From: an uncultured Lachnospiraceae bacterium
Lineage (GTDB): Bacteria; Bacillota; Clostridia; Lachnospirales; Lachnospiraceae
NCBI GenBank assembly: GCA_910579395.1
Contig: CAJTUC010000022.1
Location: forward strand, 7,475 to 71,474
DNA: 64,000 nt
Direction of reading: 5' to 3'
Of this stretch, positions 40,541 through 50,700 are shown piece after piece; position 1 is the first letter of the stretch; every line of letters starts with the position of its first letter. The position numbers and the translations under genes were made by a program. The notes beneath the pieces were generated by a model. That model had not been told where the DNA came from. It did not search any database and saw nothing but the letters and a program-made list of their open reading frames with translations.

Positions 40541-42115
40541 ATGAAATTTATCAGCAGACATTATAAAAAGATGAAAATTGCATATATTAAAGGTGCAGCA
40601 TTCGCAGCGATGATCGCTGCCTTTGCCCTGCCTCATTATCAGAAGCTGGAAAGTACGGGAGACAATATTTTTATTGTCAGTCTGAATGGAGAGGAAGTGG
40701 GCGTTGTCGGAGATTTGGACAAGATCGATAACTGCCTGATTGCAGCCAGAAGACAGATTGCCGGTGACAGTGACGAAATGGTGCTGGCAGATGGCGATAT
40801 TACTTATGAGGGACAAGAGGTACTTTGGGGAGAAATTGATCACGAGAGTGTCATAATTGACAATATGACAACTGTTCTGCGCGGAAGCGTGAAGGAAACG
40901 CTGAACAGGTCTTATACGGTGAAGATCAACGAATATACGGTCAATCTTTCCAGTACCGAGGAAGTGCTGGCATTGTTGCAGGCATCTCTTGGAAAATACG
41001 ATACGGAAAAGGAATATTATGTGGATCTTGTCATGGACCCTGCACGGGAACTGAATGTACTCACAACCGCTATTTATGAAAAAGAGGAGGCGGTGGAAGA
41101 AGAAAAAGCCATGATCGTGAGCGCCGGTATCGATGCGGAACTCGATGGTATTTTTGCATCAGTTGAGCCGGAGAAGGAAAAAGATTTTTCCGATTATGAG
41201 CTGGGTCTTCAGACCATTCGTTTCGGTGATACGGTGGAGGTCGTGGAAGCTTATCTGCAGGATTATGAGATCACCTCTTTGCAGGATGCGATAGAGGAAG
41301 TGACAAAAGACCAGGAAAAAGAGCAGATTTACGAGGTAGTATCCGGCGACACGCTTTCCCAGATCGCGGAACGGAACGAACTTACGCTGGAAGCGCTGAT
41401 TGCCATGAATGATACGATTGAGAACGAAAATTCAACCATTCGTGTCGGGGACGAGCTGATCATAACCGTTCCGGAACCGGAGCTTTCCGTGGAGCGTACG
41501 GAAGAGGTTTATTACGAGGAAGATTATGAGGCGGAAATTATTTATGTGGATAACGATGATTGGTATACGACACAGACGAAAACGCTTCAGGAGCCGTCTG
41601 CGGGACACAGAATCGTCGTGGCAGATGTATCTTACCGTAATCAGGAAGAGGTCAGCAGGGAAATCCTGAAAGAAGAGATTACTTATGAGGCGGTGCCGAA
41701 GATTGTAGAGCGTGGAACAAAGATTCCGCCAACTTATATCAAGCCGATTTCGGGCGGCAGAATGTCATCTGGCTTTGGCCGGAGAAATGCACCGACGAGA
41801 GGCGCGAGCACCTACCACAAAGGTATTGACTGGGCAACGCCGACTGGTACGGCAGTTATGGCATCTTCTGCCGGAACGGTCGTCAAAGCAGGCTGGGGAA
41901 GCGGCTATGGTTATGTAGTCTATATCAATCATGCGGATGGCAGACAGACAAGATACGGCCACCTGAGCAAAGTATTGGTAACGACAGGCCAGACGGTCTC
42001 CCAGGGCCAGAAAATTGCTCTGAGCGGAAATACCGGCGTCAGCACCGGGCCCCATGTGCACTTTGAAATTCTGATCAATGGTACGCAGGTCAATCCGCTG
42101 AGCTACTTGAATTAA
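40541..42115 (+). CDS. M23 family peptidoglycan endopeptidase with LysM and G5 domains
   Basis: This 524-residue secreted protein begins with a basic segment and an uncleaved or cleaved signal helix (about 20-38). A region of about 200 residues of unknown fold follows, then a LysM domain (YEVVSGDTLSQIAERNELTLEALI, split here: residues about 265-312), a G5 domain (about 315-395) and a C-terminal M23 peptidase. The zinc ligands are visible in HKGIDWA (H and D) and HVHFEI. It cuts peptide crosslinks in peptidoglycan, in growth or separation. A WalR-like box at its promoter supports this role. It is followed by a reversed cloverleaf repeat and then murA. Confidence 0.92.
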   Translation: MKFISRHYKKMKIAYIKGAAFAAMIAAFALPHYQKLESTGDNIFIVSLNGEEVGVVGDLDKIDNCLIAARRQIAGDSDEMVLADGDITYEGQEVLWGEIDHESVIIDNMTTVLRGSVKETLNRSYTVKINEYTVNLSSTEEVLALLQASLGKYDTEKEYYVDLVMDPARELNVLTTAIYEKEEAVEEEKAMIVSAGIDAELDGIFASVEPEKEKDFSDYELGLQTIRFGDTVEVVEAYLQDYEITSLQDAIEEVTKDQEKEQIYEVVSGDTLSQIAERNELTLEALIAMNDTIENENSTIRVGDELIITVPEPELSVERTEEVYYEEDYEAEIIYVDNDDWYTTQTKTLQEPSAGHRIVVADVSYRNQEEVSREILKEEITYEAVPKIVERGTKIPPTYIKPISGGRMSSGFGRRNAPTRGASTYHKGIDWATPTGTAVMASSAGTVVKAGWGSGYGYVVYINHADGRQTRYGHLSKVLVTTGQTVSQGQKIALSGNTGVSTGPHVHFEILINGTQVNPLSYLN

Positions 42116-42170
42116 ATGTAAGGAGAAGGCAGAGGAAAGTTCCTTTACGCTTTCGCACCATGGCGTGAAC

Positions 42171-42249
42171 CGTAGAAATTTTAAGTCTGCGTTCTTGGCA
42201 GACGAGCCTTTATCGAAACCTGACAGAATCGCATTTATGCGAATCTGTC
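42171..42249 (-). repeat. Partial cloverleaf copy and trailing hairpin (reverse strand)
   Basis: A GTCTGC-GTTCTTG-GCAGAC hairpin (42185-42203) repeats the arm of the adjacent full copy. A GACAGAATCGC/GCGAATCTGTC hairpin (about 42222-42249) equals the trailing hairpin of copy G at 53272. It looks like a tandem, truncated copy. Confidence 0.6.
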
Positions 42250-42327
42250 GTGCGAAGAAGGTTCGCAAAGGGAACCGTAGAAAATCTAAGTCTGCGTTCT
42301 TGGCAGACTTAGAATTTCTCTTCGCAC
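42250..42327 (-). repeat. Cloverleaf-type structured repeat, copy H (reverse orientation)
   Basis: The outer stem GTGCGAAGA (42250-42258) pairs with TCTTCGCAC (42319-42327). The small arm GGTTC/GGAACC comes first and the large TCTAAGTCTGC/GCAGACTTAGA arm second, the reverse of other copies, so the element lies on the minus strand. It is the only full copy in this orientation. Confidence 0.75.
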
Positions 42328-42355
42328 TTTACAAATGTGAAAAATATGGTATACT
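42328..42355 (+). promoter_or_regulatory. Promoter of murA
   Basis: TTTACA (42328-42333) and TATACT (42350-42355) are 16 bp apart. It begins at the end of repeat copy H. Confidence 0.6.
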
Positions 42356-42482
42356 GTATTGTAATTGCTTGAGACAAACAGGATGCCCGGCAGGGCTCCT
42401 TTCTATATGACAGATAAATGAAAAACAGGTTGAAAATAAAATAATATTTGCATTTGCGATTGAATGATGCAGGGGACTATAT

Positions 42483-43775
42483 ATGGAACAATATGCGATT
42501 AAAGGTGGGAATCCGTTAGTCGGGGAAGTGGAGATTGGCGGTGCAAAAAATGCTGCGCTGGCGATTCTGGCCGCTGCCGTAATGACGGATGAGACTGTTT
42601 TGATAGAAAATGTACCGGATGTAAGAGATACCAATGTATTATTGCAGGCCATGGAAAGCATCGGCGTTATTGTAACGAAACTGGACAGACACACTGTCAA
42701 AGTCAATGCCTCTCAGGTTCACGACCTGGTGATTGAGGATGATTATATCAAAAAAATCAGAGCGTCCTATTATCTGATTGGTGCGCTTCTCGGGAAATAT
42801 AAAAAGGCAGAAGTTGCGCTGCCCGGCGGGTGCAATATCGGACTTAGGCCAATTGACCAGCATATAAAAGGTTTTCGTGCGCTTGGGGCTAATGTCAGGA
42901 TTGAACACGGTCTAATCATCACGGAAACGGAGAAATTAGTAGGAAATCATATTTATATGGATGTTGTAACAGTCGGCGCAACCATTAATGTGATGATGGC
43001 ATCTGTTATGGCTGAGGGGCAGACGATTATCGAGAATGCGGCCAAAGAGCCTCATGTCGTAGACTTGGCCAATTTCCTGAACAGCATGGGAGCAAGTATT
43101 AAAGGTGCGGGCACGGATGTGATTAAGATTAAAGGCGTATCCAGACTGCATGGGACGGAATATACGATTATTCCGGATCAGATTGAAGCGGGCACTTTTA
43201 TGTTTGCCGCAGCGGTAACGAAAGGCGATGTTACGGTAAAGAACGTCATACCAAAGCATTTGGAATCCATCAGCGCAAAACTGCTGGAAATCGGATGTGA
43301 GCTGGAGGAATCTGACGATGCCGTCAGAGTTGTTGCATCCAAACCGCTTGGACATACGCATGTAAAGACGCTGCCTTATCCGGGATTCCCGACAGACATG
43401 CAGCCGCAGATCACGGTCGCGCTTGGACTCTCCGGCGGGACAAGCATTGTGACGGAAAGCATTTTTGAAAATCGTTTTAAATATGTCGATGAGCTTACCA
43501 GAATGGGAGCCAATATCAAAGTAGAGAGCAATACCGCAATTATCGATGGAGTCGAGAAGTATACCGGAGCAAGTATTTCTGCGCCTGACCTGCGGGCAGG
43601 AGCTGCGCTCGTTATTGCAGCGCTGGCGGCTGAAGGAACGACGACTATCGATGATATTCAGTATATTGAACGTGGCTATGAAGATTTTGATATCAAGCTG
43701 CAGTCATTAGGCGCACAGATTGAGAAAATCAGTTCGGAGAGAGATTTCCAGAAATTTAAATTAAAAGTTGTTTAA
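42483..43775 (+). CDS. murA: UDP-N-acetylglucosamine 1-carboxyvinyltransferase
   Basis: MurA adds enolpyruvate to UDP-GlcNAc, the first committed step of peptidoglycan synthesis in the cytosol. The 430-residue length is normal. K22 (GGAKNAAL) and the catalytic loop with C117 (PGGCNIGLRPIDQHI) are present, so the product should be sensitive to fosfomycin, which needs that cysteine. AGGGGA precedes the ATG. It has its own promoter, just after repeat copy H, and is followed closely by the metK riboswitch promoter. Many Firmicutes carry two MurA paralogues; only one is in this window. Confidence 0.96.
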   Translation: MEQYAIKGGNPLVGEVEIGGAKNAALAILAAAVMTDETVLIENVPDVRDTNVLLQAMESIGVIVTKLDRHTVKVNASQVHDLVIEDDYIKKIRASYYLIGALLGKYKKAEVALPGGCNIGLRPIDQHIKGFRALGANVRIEHGLIITETEKLVGNHIYMDVVTVGATINVMMASVMAEGQTIIENAAKEPHVVDLANFLNSMGASIKGAGTDVIKIKGVSRLHGTEYTIIPDQIEAGTFMFAAAVTKGDVTVKNVIPKHLESISAKLLEIGCELEESDDAVRVVASKPLGHTHVKTLPYPGFPTDMQPQITVALGLSGGTSIVTESIFENRFKYVDELTRMGANIKVESNTAIIDGVEKYTGASISAPDLRAGAALVIAALAAEGTTTIDDIQYIERGYEDFDIKLQSLGAQIEKISSERDFQKFKLKVV

Positions 43776-43781
43776 TTTCTA

Positions 43782-43810
43782 TTGACAGTACCATGCAATA
43801 GGTGTATGTT
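43782..43810 (+). promoter_or_regulatory. Promoter of the metK riboswitch transcript
   Basis: A perfect TTGACA (43782-43787) and TATGTT (43805-43810) are 17 bp apart, only 7 bases after the murA stop. Confidence 0.7.
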
Positions 43811-43861
43811 ATCATATAGATATGGGTATCATATAAATATGAAAATTTAATATTGTGTGTT

Positions 43862-44026
43862 CTCTTATTCAGAGTGGTGGAGATACAGAGGATCGATGAA
43901 ACCACAGCAACCCCGTTATGGAAGGTGCTAACCTGAGCGAACAAACTGCCTTACGGCAGCTCGAACAATAAGAGGATTTGATTATTGACTGTCAGGTCCG
44001 CTTATTTCAGATAAGCGGATTTTTTT
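43862..44026 (+). ncRNA. SAM-I (S-box) riboswitch with terminator, upstream of metK
   Basis: The aptamer runs from CTCTTATT (43862-43869) to AATAAGAG (43967-43974), which form P1. The conserved core is present: AGAGTGGTGGAG, CGATGAAACCAC, GCAACC, and AAGGTGCTAA. The terminator pairs TCCGCTTAT (43997-44005) with ATAAGCGGA (44011-44019) and ends in seven T. The 3' strand of P1 (AATAAG) can instead pair with CTTATT (44001-44006), giving an antiterminator. SAM binding should therefore stop transcription before metK. Confidence 0.96.
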
Positions 44027-44062
44027 GTACAGACAAAAGTAAAAAGAAAAAGGAGAAGAAAG

Positions 44063-45250
44063 ATGGAAAAAAGATTATTTACTTCCGAATCAGTAACCGA
44101 AGGCCATCCTGACAAAGTGTGCGATGCGATTTCCGACGCCATTCTGGATGCCTGCATGGAAAAAGATCCGATGAGCCGTGTTGCATGCGAGACAGCAACC
44201 TGTACAGGATTCGTTCTGGTAACAGGAGAGATTACCACAAACGCTTATGTGGATATTCAAAAAATCGTGCGCGATACCGTAAAAGAAATCGGCTACACGA
44301 AGTCAGAGTATGGATTTGACGGAAACACCTGTGCCGTTATGGTAGCAATCGACGAACAGTCAGCGGATATCGCGATGGGCGTTGACAAAGCATTGGAAGC
44401 AAAACGTCAGGAAATGTCCGAAGAAGAGATTGAAGCGACAGGCGCTGGCGATCAGGGTATGATGTTCGGTTATGCGACAAACGAAACCGAAGAATATATG
44501 CCTTATCCGATTTCCCTTGCGCACAAGCTGGCATTACAGCTGACCAAGGTTCGAAAAGACGGTACGCTGAGCTATTTAAGACCAGACGGTAAGAGTCAGG
44601 TATCCGTAGAATATGATGTGAACGGCAAGCCGGTAAGATTGGAGGCAGTCGTTTTATCGACACAGCATGATGCTGATGTGACACAGGAGCAGATTCATGA
44701 AGATATCAAAAAATATGTTTTCAATCCCGTGCTTCCGGCAGAACTGATCGATGCCGATACGAAGTTCTTCATCAATCCGACAGGACGCTTTGTAATCGGT
44801 GGTCCTCACGGCGATGCAGGTCTTACAGGTCGTAAGATCATCGTAGATACATATGGCGGTTATGCGCGTCACGGCGGCGGTGCATTCTCCGGAAAAGACT
44901 GCACAAAGGTTGATCGTTCCGCAGCATATGCGGCACGTTACGTTGCAAAGAATATCGTGGCAGCAGGCCTTGCAGAGAAATGTGAGATTCAGTTGTCTTA
45001 TGCAATCGGTGTAGCACATCCGACTTCCGTTATGGTAGATACCTTCGGCACCGGAAAAGTATCCGACGAAAAGCTTGTGGAAATCGTCCGCGAGCAGTTC
45101 GACCTTCGCCCGGCGGGTATCATCAAAATGCTCGATTTACGCCGCCCGATTTACAAGCAGACTGCAGCTTACGGACATTTTGGACGTAACGATCTGAATC
45201 TGCCTTGGGAGAAACTCGACAAGGTGGATGTTCTGAAGAAATACCTTTAA
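44063..45250 (+). CDS. metK: S-adenosylmethionine synthase
   Basis: MetK makes SAM from methionine and ATP, releasing phosphate and pyrophosphate. The 395-residue length is normal. Visible motifs are GHPDKVCD (H15, D17), the GAGDQG motif and the phosphate loop GGGAFSGKD. AAAAAGGAG lies 8 bases before the ATG. The SAM-I riboswitch just upstream gives direct feedback control by the product. A strong terminator follows, so the gene is transcribed alone. Confidence 0.97.
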   Translation: MEKRLFTSESVTEGHPDKVCDAISDAILDACMEKDPMSRVACETATCTGFVLVTGEITTNAYVDIQKIVRDTVKEIGYTKSEYGFDGNTCAVMVAIDEQSADIAMGVDKALEAKRQEMSEEEIEATGAGDQGMMFGYATNETEEYMPYPISLAHKLALQLTKVRKDGTLSYLRPDGKSQVSVEYDVNGKPVRLEAVVLSTQHDADVTQEQIHEDIKKYVFNPVLPAELIDADTKFFINPTGRFVIGGPHGDAGLTGRKIIVDTYGGYARHGGGAFSGKDCTKVDRSAAYAARYVAKNIVAAGLAEKCEIQLSYAIGVAHPTSVMVDTFGTGKVSDEKLVEIVREQFDLRPAGIIKMLDLRRPIYKQTAAYGHFGRNDLNLPWEKLDKVDVLKKYL

Positions 45251-45258
45251 TGATATTT

Positions 45259-45297
45259 AAAGCGGTTCGGAGAAAATTGTCTTCGAGCCGCTTTTTT
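45259..45297 (+). terminator. Terminator of metK
   Basis: AAGCGGTTCG (45260-45269) pairs with CGAGCCGCTT (45284-45293) with one G-U pair, then a T run. Confidence 0.85.
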
Positions 45298-45423
45298 GGT
45301 GCAAGGATAGAGAGGTAAAATTTGAGAATAAGCCTTATAATGATAAAGACAAATTTTTGTCTGCAAAGCACAATATGAGGTATGGATACCCATTGCAAAG
45401 AAAAAGGCATAACGGGGGAACTT

Positions 45424-45756
45424 ATGGACGAGAAATTTAATATGTTTCCGGAAACGGTTGATAAGCGTTTCCGTAGCTTTGCAAGCCAAATCAACGAGTA
45501 TCTGACAGAGAACGGGTAAGTGTGATATAAAACTACAAAAAAGCGGATATGCTGCGTCCTATGTGTTGAATAGCAGCAAAAAGACTTTAGCAACATTCGT
45601 ATCCCGAAAAACGGGAATGAAACTTCGCATTTATCCCGAACATATACAAGAATACCAGAGCTTTCTTGATACACTGCCCGAGAAGGTAAAAAGGAAATCA
45701 ATCCATACATAAAGCAGTTTTTAGAGAAAGAATTGCGGGCAGGTGCAGCGTTATAA
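45424..45756 (+). pseudogene. Decayed gene of an uncharacterised family
   Basis: An ATG at 45424 opens a 31-codon piece ending at TAA 45517. A second piece in another frame (from about 45542, reading SGYAASYVLNSSKKTLATF and on through PEHIQEYQSFLDTLPEK) ends near 45700. The first frame then resumes with NPYIKQFLEKELRAGAAL and a stop at 45754. The pieces look like one protein broken by a frameshift and an internal deletion. I recall intact relatives with a cysteine-bearing middle region, which is missing here. I cannot name the family. Confidence 0.6.
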
Positions 45757-45810
45757 AACTTTCCTTGCGAGCAAGGGGAAGTGATGGAGACGATTGCGGA
45801 CAAAATCATA

Positions 45811-45849
45811 TTTCAGGCTGGTTTAGTAGAGGCTAAATCAGCCTGAAAA
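45811..45849. other. 14-bp hairpin downstream of the M32 gene
   Basis: TTTCAGGCTGGTTT and AAATCAGCCTGAAA form a stem with one G-T pair, 36 bases past the M32 stop. No clear T tract follows on the minus strand, so it is a weak terminator at best. Confidence 0.5.
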
Positions 45850-45884
45850 CATCATATGACATGAATATTTACGATAATACTATC

Positions 45885-47384
45885 TTAAAGCCCATAAATT
45901 TCTGTATATTTCGCCTTAAAGTATCGGATCAATGGCTCTGCAGAGACTTCTTTACCACATACCGCAGCAATCACTTCTTTTGGTTTCCGTGTGCTGCCAT
46001 ACCAGTGAATCTTCTGATTCAGCCATTTGGTAATCTCGCCGATTTTTCCGTTCCGAAGCAGTTCATCTGCATCGCCGAGCTCTTCCTGAAGCGCATCGAG
46101 CAGCATTCCGTCATAAATACTTCCCAGAAGATAAGAGGGAAAATACCCGAAAGAGCCATCTGACCAGTGCATGTCCTGTAAGATACCCTCAGCGCTGTTG
46201 GAAGGTGTGATCTGCAGGTATTCCTGCATCTTCCGGTTCCAAAGTGCCGGGAGCTCATCGACCGGAACCTGCTCTCTGAAAATTGCTTTTTCCATTTCGT
46301 AGCGCAGGATAATGTGGAAACAGTAGGTCACTTCGTCCGCATTTACGCGGATAAAGCTGTTCTTCACATGGTTGATCTCCCGGTAGAAATCTTCCAGAGG
46401 AATCTCCTGAAAAGGTGGCAGCAATTCGCCCAGCTTATCGTAAATGGGAATCCAGAAATTCTTATTTCTGCCCAGAATGTTTTCATAAAACCGGGACTGG
46501 CTCTCATGAAGGCCCATATAGCGGCAGCTTCCGGCAGTCGTGTTGTCATATTCCGGATTGACGTTCTGCTCGAAAATGCCGTGTCCGCCTTCGTGAATGG
46601 CGGAGAAAATGGAACTTAAAGGATCGTGTTCGTAATAATGATTTGTCACCCGCACATCCTTTGAAGAAAAATTCAGGGTAAAGGGATGCTCTGTCTCCCC
46701 AACGCTTCCGGCGTCTTTCCGAAAACCGATATAATCAAGCAGCATATCCTGTACTTTCTTTTGTCCGTTCGGATCAAAATATCCGCTAAAAGCCGGATTT
46801 TCCGGTTTTTGTTTTCCGAGAATCGCTTTTACCAGAGGAATCAGTTCCCTTTTCAAATCTTCGAACAGCGCGTCTATCGTAGCAGAATCCATATCCTCTT
46901 CGTACTGGTCAAGGAGTGCGTCGTACACTTCCTTTCCGGGGTCGGTGTAACCGGTCATTTCTCTGGTCAGCTCGATGATTTTCTGAAGATGGGGAGCAAA
47001 CAGGCTAAAGTCTGACTTGTCCTTTGCTTCCTCCCAAACGATACCGGCCTGCGCCTGGGTCTGCACGAAAGTATTGTAAAGATCTGCCGGAATCCTTTTG
47101 TTTCGGTCGTAATCTTTCTTCATATATTTGACAATATATTGCCAGGTATCCGTGAGCTCTTCAAATTCCACTGGCTCTGCCAATCCGGCCAGCATCTCGC
47201 CGAGCCGTTCGGAAGTGGACATGGCGAAATGTTCTGACGAAAAATGGGTCAGGGCGTCCACATGTCCGGCCTGCCCCATTTTTGGCGTGACCGTTTTCAT
47301 ATCCCAGTACAGCAGCGTGATCACATGCTCGTATTGGTTCATTTTGTTCAGATAATCCTGAAACTCTTCGAATAGTTTGCTCAT
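45885..47384 (-). CDS. M32 family metallocarboxypeptidase
   Basis: This 499-residue protein matches thermostable carboxypeptidase 1 (Taq type), a zinc or cobalt enzyme that trims C-terminal residues from peptides. The metal-binding HExxH is HEGGH near residues 262-267 (AIHEGGHGIFEQN), followed by the family motif GLHESQSRFYEN with a further ligand. It has no signal peptide, so it acts in the cytosol, probably in peptide recycling. AAAGGAC precedes the ATG. It has its own strong promoter and stands alone, divergent from dnaE. Confidence 0.94.
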   Translation of the reverse strand: MSKLFEEFQDYLNKMNQYEHVITLLYWDMKTVTPKMGQAGHVDALTHFSSEHFAMSTSERLGEMLAGLAEPVEFEELTDTWQYIVKYMKKDYDRNKRIPADLYNTFVQTQAQAGIVWEEAKDKSDFSLFAPHLQKIIELTREMTGYTDPGKEVYDALLDQYEEDMDSATIDALFEDLKRELIPLVKAILGKQKPENPAFSGYFDPNGQKKVQDMLLDYIGFRKDAGSVGETEHPFTLNFSSKDVRVTNHYYEHDPLSSIFSAIHEGGHGIFEQNVNPEYDNTTAGSCRYMGLHESQSRFYENILGRNKNFWIPIYDKLGELLPPFQEIPLEDFYREINHVKNSFIRVNADEVTYCFHIILRYEMEKAIFREQVPVDELPALWNRKMQEYLQITPSNSAEGILQDMHWSDGSFGYFPSYLLGSIYDGMLLDALQEELGDADELLRNGKIGEITKWLNQKIHWYGSTRKPKEVIAAVCGKEVSAEPLIRYFKAKYTEIYGL

Positions 47385-47443
47385 GTTCTTGTCCTTTCTT
47401 GTCGTTCTGTTTTTGTTGGATGTTTCATACTTTTCATGTAATT

Positions 47444-47472
47444 ATTATAACGAATCGGCAAAGAAGTGTAAA
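47444..47472 (-). promoter_or_regulatory. Promoter of the M32 carboxypeptidase gene
   Basis: On the minus strand TTTACA (47472-47467) and TATAAT (47449-47444) are 17 bp apart. Confidence 0.7.
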
Positions 47473-47575
47473 GTTATCATCAGACATTACTTCTACCGGA
47501 TATAGACCGGATATGGAGCCTATCGGAATCAAAGAGGATTTGCCGAAAGACATATCCTTTTTCGGAAGAATATTG

Positions 47576-47629
47576 TATAATAAACCCAAGACTTATAAGC
47601 TTGGGTTACAAGAATTACTTTGTAATTCT
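47576..47629 (+). promoter_or_regulatory. -10 box and two stacked hairpins in the dnaE leader
   Basis: TATAAT lies at 47576-47581. Two hairpins follow at once: AACCCAAG/CTTGGGTT (47583-47607) and AGAATTAC/GTAATTCT (47611-47629). They would lie at the 5' end of the message. No T tract follows, so they are not a simple terminator. The rest of the gap to dnaE shows nothing further. Confidence 0.45.
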
Positions 47630-47781
47630 GGCAGGTGTGCTGATGGGGTGGGAAAAGAACTGGAACTGATGAACAGGAGTCGCAGAAGCTGATGGATTAT
47701 GCACTGCAGGGCAGACTGGACTGACTGGCTTCTGGCAGAACGAATGAGATACAATCTAATAAATAGACGAGAGGTTTCTAT

Positions 47782-50700
47782 ATGGCTTTTACACATTTGC
47801 ACGTCCATACGGAATACAGCCTGCTGGACGGCTCGAACAAAATCAAAGAGTATGTTAAACGGGTCAAAGAACTCGGCATGGACAGCGCGGCGATCACGGA
47901 CCACGGTGTCATGTACGGTGTTATCGATTTTTATAAGGCGGCCAAAGAAGTGGGTATCAAGCCTATCTTAGGCTGTGAGGTCTATGTTGCACCGAATTCC
48001 CGTTTCGATAAGGAACTGGTCGGCGGAGAGGACAGATATTATCACCTCGTTCTTTTGGCAGAAAATAATGTCGGTTATGAAAACCTGACGAAAATCGTCA
48101 GCCGCGGCCATACGGAGGGTTATTATTACAGGCCCCGTGTGGATATGGAAGTGCTGCGGGAATTTCATGAGGGCATTATCGCACTTTCTGCCTGCCTGGC
48201 GGGCGAGGTGCAGCGTTATATCCAGAAAGGAATGCTGGAGGAAGCAAAGAAGTCTGCCCGAAAATATGAGGAATGCTTTGGGAAGGGAAACTTTTTTCTG
48301 GAACTGCAGGACCACGGTATTCCGGCTCAGAAAACCGTTAATACCGCACTGCTCAATATGAGCAGGGAGCTGGATATTCCGCTAGTCGCGACCAATGATG
48401 TTCATTATACCTATGCGGAGGACGAAAAGTCCCACGATATCCTGCTTTGTTTACAGACGGGAAAAAAGCTGGCGGATGAGGACAGGCTGCGTTATGTGGG
48501 CGGACAGTATTATGTGAAAAGCGAAGAAGAGATGAAAGGGCTTTTTCCGTACGCATGGGAAGCGGTGGAGAATACACAGCGGATTGCGGACCGGTGTAAC
48601 GTGGAAATCGAGTTCGGCGTTTATAAGGTGCCTCATTACGAAGTGCCGGAAGGTCATGACTCGTGGAGTTATCTGAATAAGTTATGCGCGGAGGGGCTTG
48701 CAAAGCGGTATCCGGAGGATGACGGAACGCTGCGGGAGCGGATGGATTACGAATTGGATATCATTCATACGATGGGTTTCGTGGATTATTTTCTCATCGT
48801 ATGGGATTATATTAATTATTGCAGGGAAAACGGTATCGCGGTGGGGCCCGGGCGCGGTTCGGCGGCCGGGAGCATCGTTTCCTATTGTCTGCGGATCACG
48901 GATATAGACCCGATCAAATACAGCCTTCTGTTCGAGCGCTTTCTGAATCCGGAGCGTGTTTCCATGCCGGATATCGACGTGGATTTCTGTTTCGAGCGCA
49001 GGCAGGAAGTCATCGATTATGTGGGCAGAAAATACGGTTCGGATAAAGTGGTACAGATCGTGACCTTCGGTACGATGGCGGCGAAAGCTGTTATCCGCGA
49101 TGTAGGGCGCGTCATGGATCTGCCCTATGCGTATGTGGATTCGATTGCCAAGATGGTGCCGAAAGAATTGAATATCACCATCGACAAGGCGCTGGAAATG
49201 AATCCCGAATTTAAAAAATTATATATGGAAGAAGAACAGGTTCATGAACTGGTCGATATGTCAAGGCGTCTGGAAGGACTGCCCCGGCATACTTCTACTC
49301 ATGCGGCGGGCGTGGTCATCTGTCCTGCGGCTGCAGAAAACTATGTGCCCTTATCGAGGGGCGCGGACGGTTCCATTAATACGCAGTTCACAATGACGAC
49401 AATTGAGGAGCTGGGTCTTTTGAAAATGGATTTCCTTGGCCTGCGTACACTGACCGTTATTCAGAATGCCGCTTCCATGGTGGAAAAAAATAAGGGCATT
49501 CATATCGATATCGACAACATCGACTATAATGACCCCGCGGTGCTCGCATCGATCGGAACCGGACGGACGGACGGCGTGTTCCAGCTTGAAAGCGGCGGGA
49601 TGAAGAACTTTATGAAGGAGTTGAAACCTCAGAGTCTGGAAGATGTCATCGCGGGTATTTCCCTGTATCGTCCGGGCCCGATGGATTTCATTCCCAAATA
49701 CATCAAAGGAAAGAACAACCCGGATTCCATTACCTATGACTGCCCGCAGCTGGAGCCGATTCTGGAGCCGACCTATGGCTGTATCGTCTATCAGGAACAG
49801 GTCATGCAGATCGTGCGGGAACTGGGCGGCTATACGATGGGCCGAAGCGACCTTGTGCGGCGTGCCATGAGTAAAAAGAAGCAGTATGTTATGGAACAGG
49901 AGCGGAAGAACTTCACCTACGGAAATGAAGCGGAAGGCGTGCCGGGCTGCGTGGCAAACGGCATCAGCGCGCAGGTGGCGGATCATATTTACGATACGAT
50001 GATGGATTTTGCCAAGTATGCTTTTAATAAATCGCATGCGGCCTGTTATGCGGTCGTTGCTTACCAGACGGCCTATCTGAAATATTATTATCCGATCGAG
50101 TTCATGGCGGCACTGCTCACCTCGGTTGTCGATAATTCCGGCAAAGTTTCGGAATATATCATGGTGTGCCGGAGTATGGGAATCGAAATTCTTCCGCCGG
50201 ATATCAACGAAGGAGAAATCGGCTTTTCCGTATCGGGTAATTCCATCCGTTATGCGCTGACGGCAATCAAAAGCGTGGGAAGACCGGTTATCGAGATGGT
50301 CGTGGAGGAGCGGAAACAGAGGGGGCCTTATACGAATCTGAAAGATTTTATTTCCCGGTTGGCTGACAAGGAAGTGAACAAGCGCGCCATTGAGAATTTT
50401 ATAAAAGCCGGCGCGATGGACAGCCTGGGAGGCACAAGAAAGCAGTTCATGAGCGTTTATGTGCAGATTCTGGAGAGCATTCATCAGGATAAAAAGAACA
50501 ATATGGCAGGGCAGATTTCTCTTTTTGATATTGCGGACGAAACGGAAAAGGAGAATTACGAGATCAAACTGCCCGATGTGGGCGAATATTCCAAAGAGAT
50601 GAGACTGAGTTTTGAAAAAGAAGTGCTCGGCATCTATATCAGCGGTCATCCGCTGGAGGAATATCAGGAAATCTGGCAGAAAAATATCACCAACAAGACA

